Shown: piece after piece, positions 1 through 7,780 of the stretch
How positions within the stretch are numbered: the stretch's first letter is position 1
Layout: the number at the start of each line of letters is the position of its first letter
IMG/VR virus record: IMGVR_UViG_3300044846_005924
Span: 1 to 33,263 of that record
DNA from: a virus
Length of the DNA: 33,263 nucleotides
Strand: one strand, 5' to 3'
Program-made: the position numbers and the translations under genes
Notes under the pieces: model-generated
The model's input: only the letters and a program-made list of their open reading frames with translations
Told to the model about the DNA's origin: nothing
Database searches by the model: none

Positions 1-240
1 ATGTAGATTCTTTTTTAAGAATAGGGTTCCAGTATTTTATTGGCATGGGTTCTGATGCGTATTCAACAACCGCATCAGTATTATCACAATAGGTTAAAAA
101 CTTAAGTTCCCAACTAGATCGATAAATTATCTTGGTTATGTCACCAGAATATTTTTCAGGATTCATCGGATTAAAGTATCCCTGTTTTACTTTACCGCGT
201 TGTGGCTTTAGAAAATCATGTATGTTTCTTTCTTGTTTCA
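1..240 (-). CDS. 4: T4 gp4-type head completion protein (3' end beyond left edge)
   Basis: Reading the minus strand from the ATG at 240 gives 80 codons open to the window edge, so the C-terminus is missing. The segment NPEKYSGDITKIIYRSSWEL, followed by a CD and an SEP motif with an aromatic-rich stretch, matches what I know of T4 gp4. That small (about 150 residue) protein finishes DNA-filled heads before tail joining. An ATAAATAA motif ends only 7 nt before the ATG, unusually close compared with other genes here. A strong terminator (264-294) separates it from the upstream gene, so it probably has its own late transcript. The family call rests on recalled sequence similarity; missing C-terminal residues prevent a full check. 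Confidence 0.75.
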
Positions 241-247
241 TATTAAT

Positions 248-254
248 TATTTAT
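248..254 (-). promoter_or_regulatory. ATAAATA late-promoter-like motif for the gp4-type gene
   Basis: The minus strand reads GAAATAAATAATTAAT directly before the ATG at 240. The core matches the motif found upstream of eleven other genes and the T4 late consensus TATAAATA. Spacing to the start is 7 nt rather than the usual 14-23, so the transcript could be nearly leaderless or the motif may be fortuitous. Confidence 0.45.
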
Positions 255-263
255 TTCAAAAAA

Positions 264-294
264 AGACCTCACCCTTGTGTAAAGAGTGAGGTCT
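264..294 (-). terminator. Rho-independent terminator after the acidic leader protein gene
   Basis: A perfect 9-bp stem (AGACCTCAC at 264-272 pairing with GTGAGGTCT at 286-294) with a 13-nt loop is followed on the minus strand by a run of seven T. It lies just past the stop of the gene at 321-629 and just before the ATAAATA motif of the next gene. Confidence 0.85.
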
Positions 295-320
295 AAACTT
301 ATAATATGGAAATTAGAAAG

Positions 321-629
321 TTATCCTAAGTATTTTTCGATTAGTCCATCAGCATCATCTGGACCAAGCTTTCCTTTTTCTACTAATTTAACTAATAGTG
401 CGGCGATTACTAATTTTTCTGGCATATCCTCTTCAGACATTTCAAGTTCTCCACTATCTGCTGCATCTGCAAGATCAGAATAAGCATCTTCTGCTGCTTC
501 TTCAACATCTTCTTCAGAACCAACGAGCTCAACTAGTTCATCTAATAATGATTCGTCTAATTCAAATGGAGTTTCCATTTCCTCCATCTCATTTAATTTA
601 TATTCTCTAAAAGACATGACTCTTTTCAT
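321..629 (-). CDS. Acidic leader-bearing protein, probable head/core component
   Basis: A 102-residue strongly acidic protein, rich in Glu, Asp, Leu and Ala, probably helical. Its N-terminus MKRVMSFREYKLNE ends in L-N-E, the form of a T4 prohead-protease cleavage site, and resembles leaders at 4748, 9013, 13092 and 13480. Met5 is a possible alternative start that would leave a 10-residue leader. An ATAAATAA motif ends 17 nt upstream and a strong terminator follows, so it looks like a single-gene late unit. The acidic helical nature recalls small prohead core proteins of T4 (gp67/gp68 class), but I see no specific sequence match. Function inferred only from leader and composition. Confidence 0.7.
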   Translation of the reverse strand: MKRVMSFREYKLNEMEEMETPFELDESLLDELVELVGSEEDVEEAAEDAYSDLADAADSGELEMSEEDMPEKLVIAALLVKLVEKGKLGPDDADGLIEKYLG

Positions 630-646
630 GAATTGCGATTTTTTAT

Positions 647-653
647 TATTTAT
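647..653 (-). promoter_or_regulatory. ATAAATA late-promoter-like motif
   Basis: The minus strand reads AAATAAATAATAAAAAA ending 17 nt before the ATG at 629. It overlaps the stop codon region of the primase gene (stop at 654-656), so a late unit starts at the end of a replication gene. Confidence 0.65.
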
Positions 654-1787
654 TTACACATATAGTAAATCTAATGGAGATTCAGAAAAGTATTGTAGAA
701 CAAATTTATTGAATGAATCAAAAGTAAGAGATTTATCATGTTTTATCATGAATAGGAATAGATCGTTAACGTCTTTGATGAGTCGAACACTTCTATAATC
801 TTCATTATACTGTTTTCGAAGATCTGCCATTACTTTATTCCATAAGAATACTCGATAACCTTTTTTAATTAGATCAATAGATTGAGTTTTACCAGCAAGG
901 TCACTATCAAATAGGATTAAGGTATTTGATTTACTTAGTAGGTTCTCTAATAGAAGTTTACTTTTAGAAATACCAGTAGTTGCAATTGAATTGTTTAGAA
1001 ACATTGCATCAATTTGCCCTTCAGTTACTAAGATAGGTTTTGAGAAATCAACATTCAATACATTAAAATAATTGTTAATTGAATCAATATCAGTTATAAT
1101 ATCATCTTCAACATTTCGAACAAGCCCATTCTTTTTTAATTCTGAATAGTTTTTAATCAAGTATTTTGGCCCAGCAATATCTTCACCTATTCGACGTATT
1201 GCAAATCCTAGAATCTTTCCAGTTCGCTGATCTAAATTAAAAAGATATACTTTATCTTCTCTTGAATCAAAGTAACTGCACCTTTGAAATGCAGGAAGAG
1301 TGTCAAGTGCACGATTTATTATGAATAGCCCAAGTTCAGTATCTGGATCAATTTCACTGCATGGAGTTAATGAAAATCGACGAACTACCTCTTCTATTTT
1401 TAAGAGATGATCGCTTGCATTTTTATTAATTAGGAGTTCAATTAAAGAGCCTCTCTTCTTTTTAGAAGTTTGCGGAGACCAGTTGACCTCAGTCTTAACT
1501 TCAGGTACGCCTAGTGAATATTTAAGTGCAAACTTAGAGATAAACTTAGGAAGGTCAGATTTTACTCCACAACCATCATTATAACACTTATAGAATCCTC
1601 TATCTGGATATAAGTTACCTCTCTTTTTTCTAGAGTCTGATTTAGAATCTCCACAATATGGACAAGCAAAATTTATCTTATCACCAGATTCGTATACTTC
1701 CTGCTTAAATCGATCTTCTGGAAATCTCTTCTTTAAGACATCCTTTATGAACTGGTGTATGTTATATCCGGCCACCAAATTAATCAT
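654..1787 (-). CDS. DNA primase, T4 gp61-like (zinc finger plus TOPRIM)
   Basis: A 377-residue DnaG-type primase, expected to make RNA primers for the lagging strand with a replicative helicase. A CHC2-like zinc-binding region is at residues 42-73 (C42, C45, C68, C73). A TOPRIM domain follows around 250-300, with the acidic set E256 (VTEGQID), D294 and D296 (LFDSD) that binds metal. T4 gp61 is somewhat shorter (about 340). The start ATG lies inside the end of the polymerase gene: the polymerase stop TAA overlaps it by 8 bp, so translation is probably coupled. No ATAAATAA motif precedes it, consistent with early or middle expression. Confidence 0.88.
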   Translation of the reverse strand: MINLVAGYNIHQFIKDVLKKRFPEDRFKQEVYESGDKINFACPYCGDSKSDSRKKRGNLYPDRGFYKCYNDGCGVKSDLPKFISKFALKYSLGVPEVKTEVNWSPQTSKKKRGSLIELLINKNASDHLLKIEEVVRRFSLTPCSEIDPDTELGLFIINRALDTLPAFQRCSYFDSREDKVYLFNLDQRTGKILGFAIRRIGEDIAGPKYLIKNYSELKKNGLVRNVEDDIITDIDSINNYFNVLNVDFSKPILVTEGQIDAMFLNNSIATTGISKSKLLLENLLSKSNTLILFDSDLAGKTQSIDLIKKGYRVFLWNKVMADLRKQYNEDYRSVRLIKDVNDLFLFMIKHDKSLTFDSFNKFVLQYFSESPLDLLYV

Positions 1788-3216
1788 TGTCTTCTTCCTC
1801 TAATACAAGAGCAGGATTAGCTTTCTCCTTCTTTTTTGTCATTCTTTTCAAGTATTTATCGAGTTCTGGTTTAGGCACGATAGTTGTATTTAAACCATAT
1901 TTTGTAATAACTCCTAAATATTCTTGGAAGTCTTCTTCTGGTATATCAGCATCTGCATTTCCTATTACTTTCCAGAATTTTTCTGGAACTTCTACATATT
2001 GTAGGGTCTCCTGATCGACTACGTACAGTGGAAAGATCTGAGCATCAGTAAGTATTTTCTTACTTTTTACTGTGACCAGTTCAACTGCTCTTTTTAAGTT
2101 TGAATCAAGTGAACTAATCTTCATTGCAGTAAGCAAACGATTTACTGGTTCAATGATTAGTGAAAAAAACTGAGCATCAATATCCATTAGTAAAGCTATT
2201 TCATCTGGATAAGTTCCAGGAGAATATGCAAATACGTCGTGACCTCCTTCATTAGCAGTAGGATTACAATAATAAAATTTTATTTTATCACCTTCTCTAA
2301 GCTTTGGGTATTTTTCAACAAGGCCAGTGGTAATTAGTGTATGATTATAGATCGCAGCTGCTCTAGGAAATATTGAGATTCCCTTTTTAAGTTCAAGTCT
2401 AGTTTCATTTGCAACATACTTATTATAAACTCTAATTCTAAAGTTAAATGTAAGCTCATCTGGATGAAGGGAAAGAGCTTCATTTTTAAGAGCAGTTAAT
2501 CGTGGAATAATATCTTTTTCTAGATCAAGTCTCTTACCACGATCCATAATAAAAGAGGTAAGCTCAGTAAGTTTATTTCTAGCCCAGATAGGATATGAAC
2601 CCTTAACTGGCTCTAAACCTTTTATTATTAAGTATCTCTTTTCTTGCGGTTCTAATTCGTAATTTGGATTTGGCTCATATGCTACACGAATAGCATAGTT
2701 TTTCTTTTTAAGCCAAATACCAGTTTCAGAAAGATTTTCAAGCTTAAATTTAAGTCGGTTTTTTGTATTGAATACTCTTCCATATTTCTCAAAACACATA
2801 TCAAAATAACTTGATAGACGGTAACGATCAATACTAATACAGATATTTAATGCTTCATCTTTAGAAAAATCAGCACCGATTATTGAATCAAGAGCAGAGT
2901 CAAACTGCACATAGATTGAGTCAGTATCAGTATAGATAGCGGCTTCATCTTCAATTTTATTGATTGTGTATTGATCAATTCCAAGCAATTTATGTAGTTC
3001 AGTATCAAGATGCCACTTTTCTAAAAAATAATGATTTACTGCTTTAATCGAAAACTTGATCAGATCTTGTCCCTGTAGAGTAATAGACTGTGCAATATCT
3101 GGGTTATAGAAATAGAACCACTTATTTCCGAATGCACCGTAAATTGAGTTAATTAGGATCTTTATCGCATTTTGCTTAAGATCAAGTTTTTTAATATTTT
3201 TTGCTTTATCTTCCAT
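1780..3216 (-). CDS. 43: Family B DNA polymerase, C-terminal half only (split gp43)
   Basis: A 478-residue protein that begins just before the fingers. Motif B (ILINSIYGAFGNKW) is at residues 19-33, motif C (YTDTDSIYV, D97 and D99) at 95-103, and a KKNY motif at 171-174, followed by palm and thumb. The 3'-5' exonuclease domain and motif A, which supplies another catalytic Asp, are absent. The frame closes with TAA three codons before the ATG and only 118 bp separate it from a divergent gene, so the N-terminal half must be elsewhere. Split gene 43 is known in some T4-like Aeromonas phages and in Rhodothermus phage RM378. The C-terminus (ALVLEEEDND) shows no obvious clamp-binding motif. Overlaps the primase start by 8 bp. 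Confidence 0.9.
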   Translation of the reverse strand: MEDKAKNIKKLDLKQNAIKILINSIYGAFGNKWFYFYNPDIAQSITLQGQDLIKFSIKAVNHYFLEKWHLDTELHKLLGIDQYTINKIEDEAAIYTDTDSIYVQFDSALDSIIGADFSKDEALNICISIDRYRLSSYFDMCFEKYGRVFNTKNRLKFKLENLSETGIWLKKKNYAIRVAYEPNPNYELEPQEKRYLIIKGLEPVKGSYPIWARNKLTELTSFIMDRGKRLDLEKDIIPRLTALKNEALSLHPDELTFNFRIRVYNKYVANETRLELKKGISIFPRAAAIYNHTLITTGLVEKYPKLREGDKIKFYYCNPTANEGGHDVFAYSPGTYPDEIALLMDIDAQFFSLIIEPVNRLLTAMKISSLDSNLKRAVELVTVKSKKILTDAQIFPLYVVDQETLQYVEVPEKFWKVIGNADADIPEEDFQEYLGVITKYGLNTTIVPKPELDKYLKRMTKKKEKANPALVLEEEDND

Positions 3217-3310
3217 ATAATTTTATACTTGGCTGAGACGATCTAGTTTCAGACATGACTATAATACTAAATATCTAATCAACATTAAATACTAGTTTGA
3301 CCACACTGAA

Positions 3311-3317
3311 ATAAATA
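3311..3317 (+). promoter_or_regulatory. ATAAATA late-promoter-like motif
   Basis: The sequence AAATAAATAACAAAAAG ends 17 nt before the ATG at 3335, in the 118-bp divergent gap between the polymerase half and this plus-strand unit. Confidence 0.6.
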
Positions 3318-3334
3318 ACAAAAAGAAGTTTGGT

Positions 3335-3961
3335 ATGGATGACCGCGATTACGATGGAACAGTAGACCGAACTTCAGAACTAATAACAGTTCTTCCATTT
3401 ATGGCAGAATTTCCTTTTGGAGAATATGACATATTGATGGTTGAAAGAGGTGAAGACTTTATAAAACTTGGAGTTTCACCAATATTAGTGAAGGAGTTTG
3501 GGGACACTGGAAAAATACAAAGCCTTAACTTCTACTATATTGAAGAAGGATCAGACATCTCAATCTCACTATATAGGGGAGATGTCGAATGGATAGCTGA
3601 AGAAGCGATCAATATAAAAAAAGTAGATGCTCTCTGTAAAATACTGGACACTTCTCTATCCAGTGAAGATCTCATTTTAAAAACTAAAGCAATTAAGACT
3701 GGCAGAAAATTTTCAAAACTTTTGAATTGTGATGCGGTGACTGGAATTGACTTTAATGAATTACTATCAGAATTTTTAATTATTTACGATACTCATCTTA
3801 ATTCAAAGATAAAATTGAGTTTGCAAAAATTAAGCGAAGCTACACTAAAATCCACTGAATTCTCAGAAAAACAATTTAAAGCAGTGAAAGCATTCCTTAA
3901 TTTTCAAATTCATTATATAAAAATCCTGTTAGGGATTGTGATTGCAGCTAAAATATATTAA
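3335..3961 (+). CDS. Hypothetical protein
   Basis: A 208-residue protein I do not recognise. The N-terminal half is mixed and acidic (starting MDDRDYDGT, with likely beta strands such as SLNFYYIEE and SISLYRGDVEW). The C-terminal half is helical and Lys-rich, ending in a hydrophobic stretch (IHYIKILLGIVIAAKIY), possibly a membrane anchor or buried helix. It is the first gene of a plus-strand unit with an ATAAATAA motif 17 nt upstream. Its stop is separated from the phoH start by 3 nt, so the two are co-transcribed and probably translationally coupled. Late expression and position suggest a virion or assembly role, which is unproven. Confidence 0.65.
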   Translation: MDDRDYDGTVDRTSELITVLPFMAEFPFGEYDILMVERGEDFIKLGVSPILVKEFGDTGKIQSLNFYYIEEGSDISISLYRGDVEWIAEEAINIKKVDALCKILDTSLSSEDLILKTKAIKTGRKFSKLLNCDAVTGIDFNELLSEFLIIYDTHLNSKIKLSLQKLSEATLKSTEFSEKQFKAVKAFLNFQIHYIKILLGIVIAAKIY

Positions 3962-3964
3962 TCT

Positions 3965-4726
3965 ATGGCACAAAAGAGAAAATTAACTAAAGATGAATTA
4001 GAGGATGTTGATAATTGGCAAAAAGAGCGTGAAGCTCTACTTGCAGCAAAGGCATTTACGAATAAGATAGAGATAAAATGCAAGTCGAAGGCCCAAAAGG
4101 ATGCCTTAACTGCAATGGAAAACCATGATATTTCAATTATAACTGGACCTCCAGGAACAGGTAAGACTTATCTATCTTGTGCAAGAGCACTGAAGTACAT
4201 AAAGGATGATCCTGGAACATACAAGAAGATCATCTTAATAAAATCTGTTAATGTACCAAAGGATGAGGAGATAGGGTATCTAAAAGGGACAATGGAGGAG
4301 AAGATGGAGATGTACATGTATCCATTTATCTCAAACTTTCAAAAGGTAATTGGTAAGCAGGCAACGGATGCATTGAAAGCTAGCGGAAATATTGAAATTT
4401 TACCTATTAAGTTTGCATTAGGTGTTACTCTAGACAATGCAATCATCTTAATTGATGAAGCTCAACAAATAGCAAAAGATCACTTACATACATTATTAAC
4501 TCGAATTGGAACCGACTCTAAGATGATATTTTTAGGAGATATTAAGCAAAAATCTGTAAATAAGGGACAAAAAAGTGCTCTTGAAATCTTAATTGAACAT
4601 TTCGTAGATATAGAGGAGATTGGAGTAGCACAATTATCAAAAGAGGATATTGTACGTCACCCAATTATTATAAAGCTTGAAGAAGTCTTTGAAAAGATCG
4701 AAAATTCAGAAAAATTAAATAAATAA
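3965..4726 (+). CDS. phoH: PhoH-like P-loop ATPase
   Basis: A 253-residue member of the PhoH family, common in marine and T4-like phages. Walker A is GPPGTGKT (61-68), followed by the typical LIKSVNVPKDEEIGYLKG segment (91-108), Walker B LIDEAQQ (162-168) and the LGDIKQK sensor region. The family resembles the ATPase part of superfamily 1 helicases and is linked to RNA or nucleotide metabolism; its phage role is unsettled. The first 40 residues are charged and probably helical. It follows the hypothetical gene by 3 nt, and its last codons hold the promoter-like motif of the next gene. Confidence 0.92.
   Translation: MAQKRKLTKDELEDVDNWQKEREALLAAKAFTNKIEIKCKSKAQKDALTAMENHDISIITGPPGTGKTYLSCARALKYIKDDPGTYKKIILIKSVNVPKDEEIGYLKGTMEEKMEMYMYPFISNFQKVIGKQATDALKASGNIEILPIKFALGVTLDNAIILIDEAQQIAKDHLHTLLTRIGTDSKMIFLGDIKQKSVNKGQKSALEILIEHFVDIEEIGVAQLSKEDIVRHPIIIKLEEVFEKIENSEKLNK
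4719..4725 (+). promoter_or_regulatory. ATAAATA late-promoter-like motif
   Basis: ATAAATAAC overlaps the phoH stop codon and ends 22 nt before the ATG at 4748. Confidence 0.5.
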
Positions 4727-4747
4727 CTGAAAATAATTTCATAATCT

Positions 4748-5149
4748 ATGGATCGTGCATTATCATTTAATAAATGGAAAAGGGTAAATGAACAGGGTGA
4801 GGCCGCACTTCAACATCGACATAGAGATACAATGGTTTACCTGATACCTAGAGCATATCGAATTAAGGTAGAACTATCTCCAGAATATACCGGTACTGAA
4901 AGTCAATCTAGGAGTGAAGGAATGTTGACTCGTAAATTTGATCAGTTTAAACAAGATAAATTAACATTCACTAAAAGTGATGGAGTTAATATAGTAGGAG
5001 ATACTGCTTACTTTAAATTAAAAACGGTATTTACTGACGATTTTATTAAACTTCTAATAGAGACGTTGTTTGGTGAAGCGATTGGTGGAGAAATTAATAT
5101 TGAAGAAACGTCAATCGAAGAATTTTCTAATGGAAGATGGCATTGGTAA
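4748..5149 (+). CDS. Leader-bearing hypothetical head-associated protein
   Basis: A 133-residue protein whose start MDRALSFNKWKRVNE ends in V-N-E and closely resembles the leader of the protein at 321-629 (SFREYKLNE). Cleavage there by the prohead protease would leave about 118 residues. The rest is mixed alpha/beta with an IPRAYRIKVELSP strand region and an acidic C-terminus ending GRWHW. I recognise no domain. It has its own ATAAATAA motif and is followed by a hairpin terminator (5171-5194), so it ends this plus-strand unit. A packaged internal or core protein is the best guess, based on the leader alone. Confidence 0.65.
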   Translation: MDRALSFNKWKRVNEQGEAALQHRHRDTMVYLIPRAYRIKVELSPEYTGTESQSRSEGMLTRKFDQFKQDKLTFTKSDGVNIVGDTAYFKLKTVFTDDFIKLLIETLFGEAIGGEINIEETSIEEFSNGRWHW

Positions 5150-5170
5150 TATCTGTGCATCCTAAATATA

Positions 5171-5197
5171 AAAGCGACTCATTCGGGTCGCTTTTTT
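5171..5197. terminator. Bidirectional terminator between convergent genes
   Basis: A perfect 8-bp stem (AAAGCGAC 5171-5178, GTCGCTTT 5187-5194) with an 8-nt loop is followed by T residues on the plus strand. On the minus strand it includes the last codons and stop of uvsW (stop at 5179-5181), so it can end transcription from both sides. Confidence 0.8.
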
Positions 5198-6756
5198 GTT
5201 ATATCTACTGTATTTTCTGACATTTCAAATTTTTGTTCTCGATAAATCTCTTTTCTTATCTTAGCATGGCGAATTGAATAACCATCAAGCTGATCAACTA
5301 GGTCCCAGACTAAAACTTTTGTCTTTTCGGCTAGTTTTCGCATTCCTCGACCTATTGCTTGTCGTAGAGTGACTTCAGCTTTAATTGATTCTGCTAAGAT
5401 AATATGGTGTAGGTTCTTAGAGTCAATTCCAGTAGCAAAAGTACCAAATGAAGCAACTAGAATCACATCATCCTGCGATTCTAATATATCTTTAAATTTA
5501 TCACGCTCTTTTGAGTCAACTTCGCCATCTATATAGAAGGTATTTGGGTTCCATTCCAATAATTTTGATTGAATCATCTTTCCATAACCGTTCTTGACAT
5601 CTGAAAAGAGAATGAGTGAGTTTTTACCGAATTTTTTAACTAGATCATTAATAAAATCTAGTCTCTCTTTGCTATCAAAAATAATTCCCTTTTCAATGGC
5701 TAACATGTCTCGGCCAAAGTCCTTGGGATTGTTATACATTTCCTTTCCAGTCTCTTTAAGGTGCCAGTATTTTTGAATCATTGGATCAGACTCATCGTAT
5801 TTTAGTTTGACAATTTTAATCTTAATATTTGGTGAATATCCATTGTCAATTAGGTGTTTGGCAGAAAGAACCATCACAAGAGGTCCGACATTTTCCTGAA
5901 CCTTAAAAAAATCTGAAAACTGTTCGTCTAATTTAACTGTTCCTGACAAACCAAGGCGATATTCCCAATTTACACAGCATAAGAGGATCTCTCGAATAGA
6001 ATTACCTTTAGATTTGTGTACTTCATCAACTTGAACAACTGCAAAAGATCTAAATAACTCTACTGGAAGGTTGATTAAGCTTTGATAAGTTGAAATTACT
6101 ACTTCAGATTCATCAAACCTCTCTTGTGTAAATTTATCCTTTCCTCCAATCGTACATACTTTCCATTCTTTTCCTGGCTGAGCATACATTTCAAATTTCT
6201 CAGCAGTTTGACCAACTAGTGAAATATTTGGAACAATAATTAGAGATTTTCGATCCTTTGTGATTTTTCCTCCATCTCTTAAGAATGAGTTATAGATAAA
6301 AAAGATTAGCGTCTTACCAGCAGAGGTTGCAAGTTCTTGTGTACAAAACTTATATTTGATTGCTCTAAATGCACCTTCAACTTGATAGTCTCTAGGGATG
6401 ATTGGAAGACCTCGTTCATCGACTATTCCAGCCAATAGGTTTTCTACGTATTTAAGATATTTAGCTCGATCTAATTGAGTATTTACAAATTCTTCTGATC
6501 CTTCAATCTCACAATCGTAGCCATACTTATCGGCAAAATTATAAATCTCTTTCCATAGACCAATTGCGATATTACCGTCCTTTGTGATAAACGAATCAAG
6601 ACCATCCCATACACCACGATCTACTAGAACGTTAAATGCAGCTTTCTTTGATTTACGTTTAAAAAACTTAAATAAACTTGACTTTTCGCTATTGAGAGTA
6701 ACATCTACAAGTTTAATGAATTTCTTGTCATTTGATACTTTAAATTTTAACAACAT
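5179..6756 (-). CDS. uvsW: UvsW-type superfamily 2 helicase
   Basis: A 525-residue DEAH-like helicase of the T4 UvsW type, which unwinds branched DNA and R-loops and helps switch origin-dependent to recombination-dependent replication. Motif Q-like PRDYQ (121-125), Walker A ATSAGKT (143-149), motif Ia IVPNISL, Walker B DEVH (244-247), motif III SGT (271-273) and motif VI QAIGRGMRK near 470-480 are all present. The N-terminal 110 residues form a substrate-binding region, as in T4 UvsW. It follows the UvsY-like gene by 11 nt, recalling the T4 uvsW-uvsY neighbourhood. Its 3' end forms part of the bidirectional terminator. Confidence 0.93.
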   Translation of the reverse strand: MLLKFKVSNDKKFIKLVDVTLNSEKSSLFKFFKRKSKKAAFNVLVDRGVWDGLDSFITKDGNIAIGLWKEIYNFADKYGYDCEIEGSEEFVNTQLDRAKYLKYVENLLAGIVDERGLPIIPRDYQVEGAFRAIKYKFCTQELATSAGKTLIFFIYNSFLRDGGKITKDRKSLIIVPNISLVGQTAEKFEMYAQPGKEWKVCTIGGKDKFTQERFDESEVVISTYQSLINLPVELFRSFAVVQVDEVHKSKGNSIREILLCCVNWEYRLGLSGTVKLDEQFSDFFKVQENVGPLVMVLSAKHLIDNGYSPNIKIKIVKLKYDESDPMIQKYWHLKETGKEMYNNPKDFGRDMLAIEKGIIFDSKERLDFINDLVKKFGKNSLILFSDVKNGYGKMIQSKLLEWNPNTFYIDGEVDSKERDKFKDILESQDDVILVASFGTFATGIDSKNLHHIILAESIKAEVTLRQAIGRGMRKLAEKTKVLVWDLVDQLDGYSIRHAKIRKEIYREQKFEMSENTVDITKKRPE

Positions 6757-6767
6757 TGTCCATTTTT

Positions 6768-7202
6768 TTATAGACCTAACGTTTTTTCTATATCAAGTCT
6801 AGTCTTGATACCAAATATAATATTATCAATTGTTTTGATTGATTCATTAAAAAAGGCGATTTGATTCTCGATTATTTCTAATGATTCTTTAGTACTAGAT
6901 GTTCTACCCTCTATTACTATATTTTTTTCATTTGCTTGATATCGTATTTGAAGATTCCTAGAAATATTTTCCATTTCAACTGAACGTTCATCTCTATATT
7001 TTTTTCTAAGAAGAGTGACATGTTCTAATAGAGAGTGATTATCTTCTAATAATCTTTGACGAAGAGAGAGCATATTTACTTGAGCTTCCTTAAGAGTCTT
7101 AAGATTTGATAGTTTCTCAATATTTTCATAAATCTCTTTAGAAACTTCTGATCTACGATCTTGAAACTTTTTAGCAATCTTTAATTTCGTCTCTTCGTTC
7201 AT
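6768..7202 (-). CDS. Coiled-coil protein, candidate UvsY-like recombination mediator
   Basis: A 144-residue, almost entirely helical, charged protein. The T4 UvsY mediator (137 residues) loads UvsX recombinase on single-stranded DNA and lies near uvsW in T4. The C-terminal part here (QANEKN, then ENQIAFFNESIKTIDNIIFG) recalls the C-terminal helix pattern of cyanophage UvsY as I remember it. Length, helicity and position just upstream of uvsW also fit. The N-terminal half does not align by eye, so a generic coiled-coil protein remains possible. No ATAAATAA motif precedes it, consistent with a replication/recombination gene. Confidence 0.5.
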   Translation of the reverse strand: MNEETKLKIAKKFQDRRSEVSKEIYENIEKLSNLKTLKEAQVNMLSLRQRLLEDNHSLLEHVTLLRKKYRDERSVEMENISRNLQIRYQANEKNIVIEGRTSSTKESLEIIENQIAFFNESIKTIDNIIFGIKTRLDIEKTLGL

Positions 7203-7245
7203 AATAAAAGTATTTTATCCTTTATACTTAAAAAAGAATAATAGT

Positions 7246-7737
7246 TTAACCTGCAAAGTCAATGAACTTATAGTACGTTGAACCCATTTTAAAGTGCTCG
7301 TCGTTTTCCATATCATCTTTACTAATTGATGAAACGATTTCATTTCCTGCTGGAGATGATGTACCATCACTATAGTAATAGTCAACGTATTCTTCTCCTT
7401 TTTTACCAAGAATTAAGTTCTTAATCTTATATTTTTCAAATATTTGTGGTATCTTATCTTTAAACTCAGCATCATCGTCAAGTACCATAAAGATTGAAGG
7501 ATAGTCAACCATTTGACCATCTCGGCTAATTGCCGCAGTTTGTTTGATATAGTCGTCTTGAAAAAGATCTGAGTCAAGTGCAGAAGAATAGCTTTCACTG
7601 TTCTTAAAAGTAATTATTATGAATGGAATCTTAGTTTGAATTGCATCCCTAATTTGAGTCCAAGTATGACTAGTGTCTTCAGTCGTTTTGTTTATGTCCT
7701 GTTGATAGTCTTCGTATAGTTTAACGTATTTAGTCAT
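7246..7737 (-). CDS. Hypothetical protein with possible packaging leader
   Basis: A 163-residue acidic protein I do not recognise. The N-terminus MTKYVKLYEDYQ carries L-Y-E at residues 7-9, which could be a short prohead-protease site, though it fits the leader family less well than the others. The body has likely alternating strands and helices (IPFIIITFKNSES, YPSIFMVLDDDAEF, KIKNLILGKKGEEY) suggesting a small alpha/beta fold. An ATAAATAA motif ends 22 nt upstream, marking it as late, while the uvsY-like and uvsW genes downstream could be read through from it. Confidence 0.65.
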   Translation of the reverse strand: MTKYVKLYEDYQQDINKTTEDTSHTWTQIRDAIQTKIPFIIITFKNSESYSSALDSDLFQDDYIKQTAAISRDGQMVDYPSIFMVLDDDAEFKDKIPQIFEKYKIKNLILGKKGEEYVDYYYSDGTSSPAGNEIVSSISKDDMENDEHFKMGSTYYKFIDFAG

Positions 7738-7759
7738 CCTTAAAGATAAAACTTTTTAT

Positions 7760-7766
7760 TATTTAT
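7760..7766 (-). promoter_or_regulatory. ATAAATA late-promoter-like motif
   Basis: The minus strand reads TTGATAAATAATAAAAAG ending 22 nt before the ATG at 7737. It lies in the 43-bp divergent gap with the HAD gene, which has no matching motif on the plus strand. Confidence 0.6.
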
Positions 7767-7780
7767 CAATAAAATATAGT

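Noticed and set aside
3217-3334. An intron or intein separating the polymerase halves
   Set aside because: Only 118 bp lie before a divergent plus-strand gene, no N-terminal polymerase sequence occurs in the window, and the protein start has no intein C-terminal motif.
7208-7229. 6-bp inverted repeat (AAGTAT/ATACTT) between the minus-strand genes at 6768-7202 and 7246-7737
   Set aside because: The stem is short and AT-rich with a 10-nt loop and no convincing T run; too weak for a terminator.
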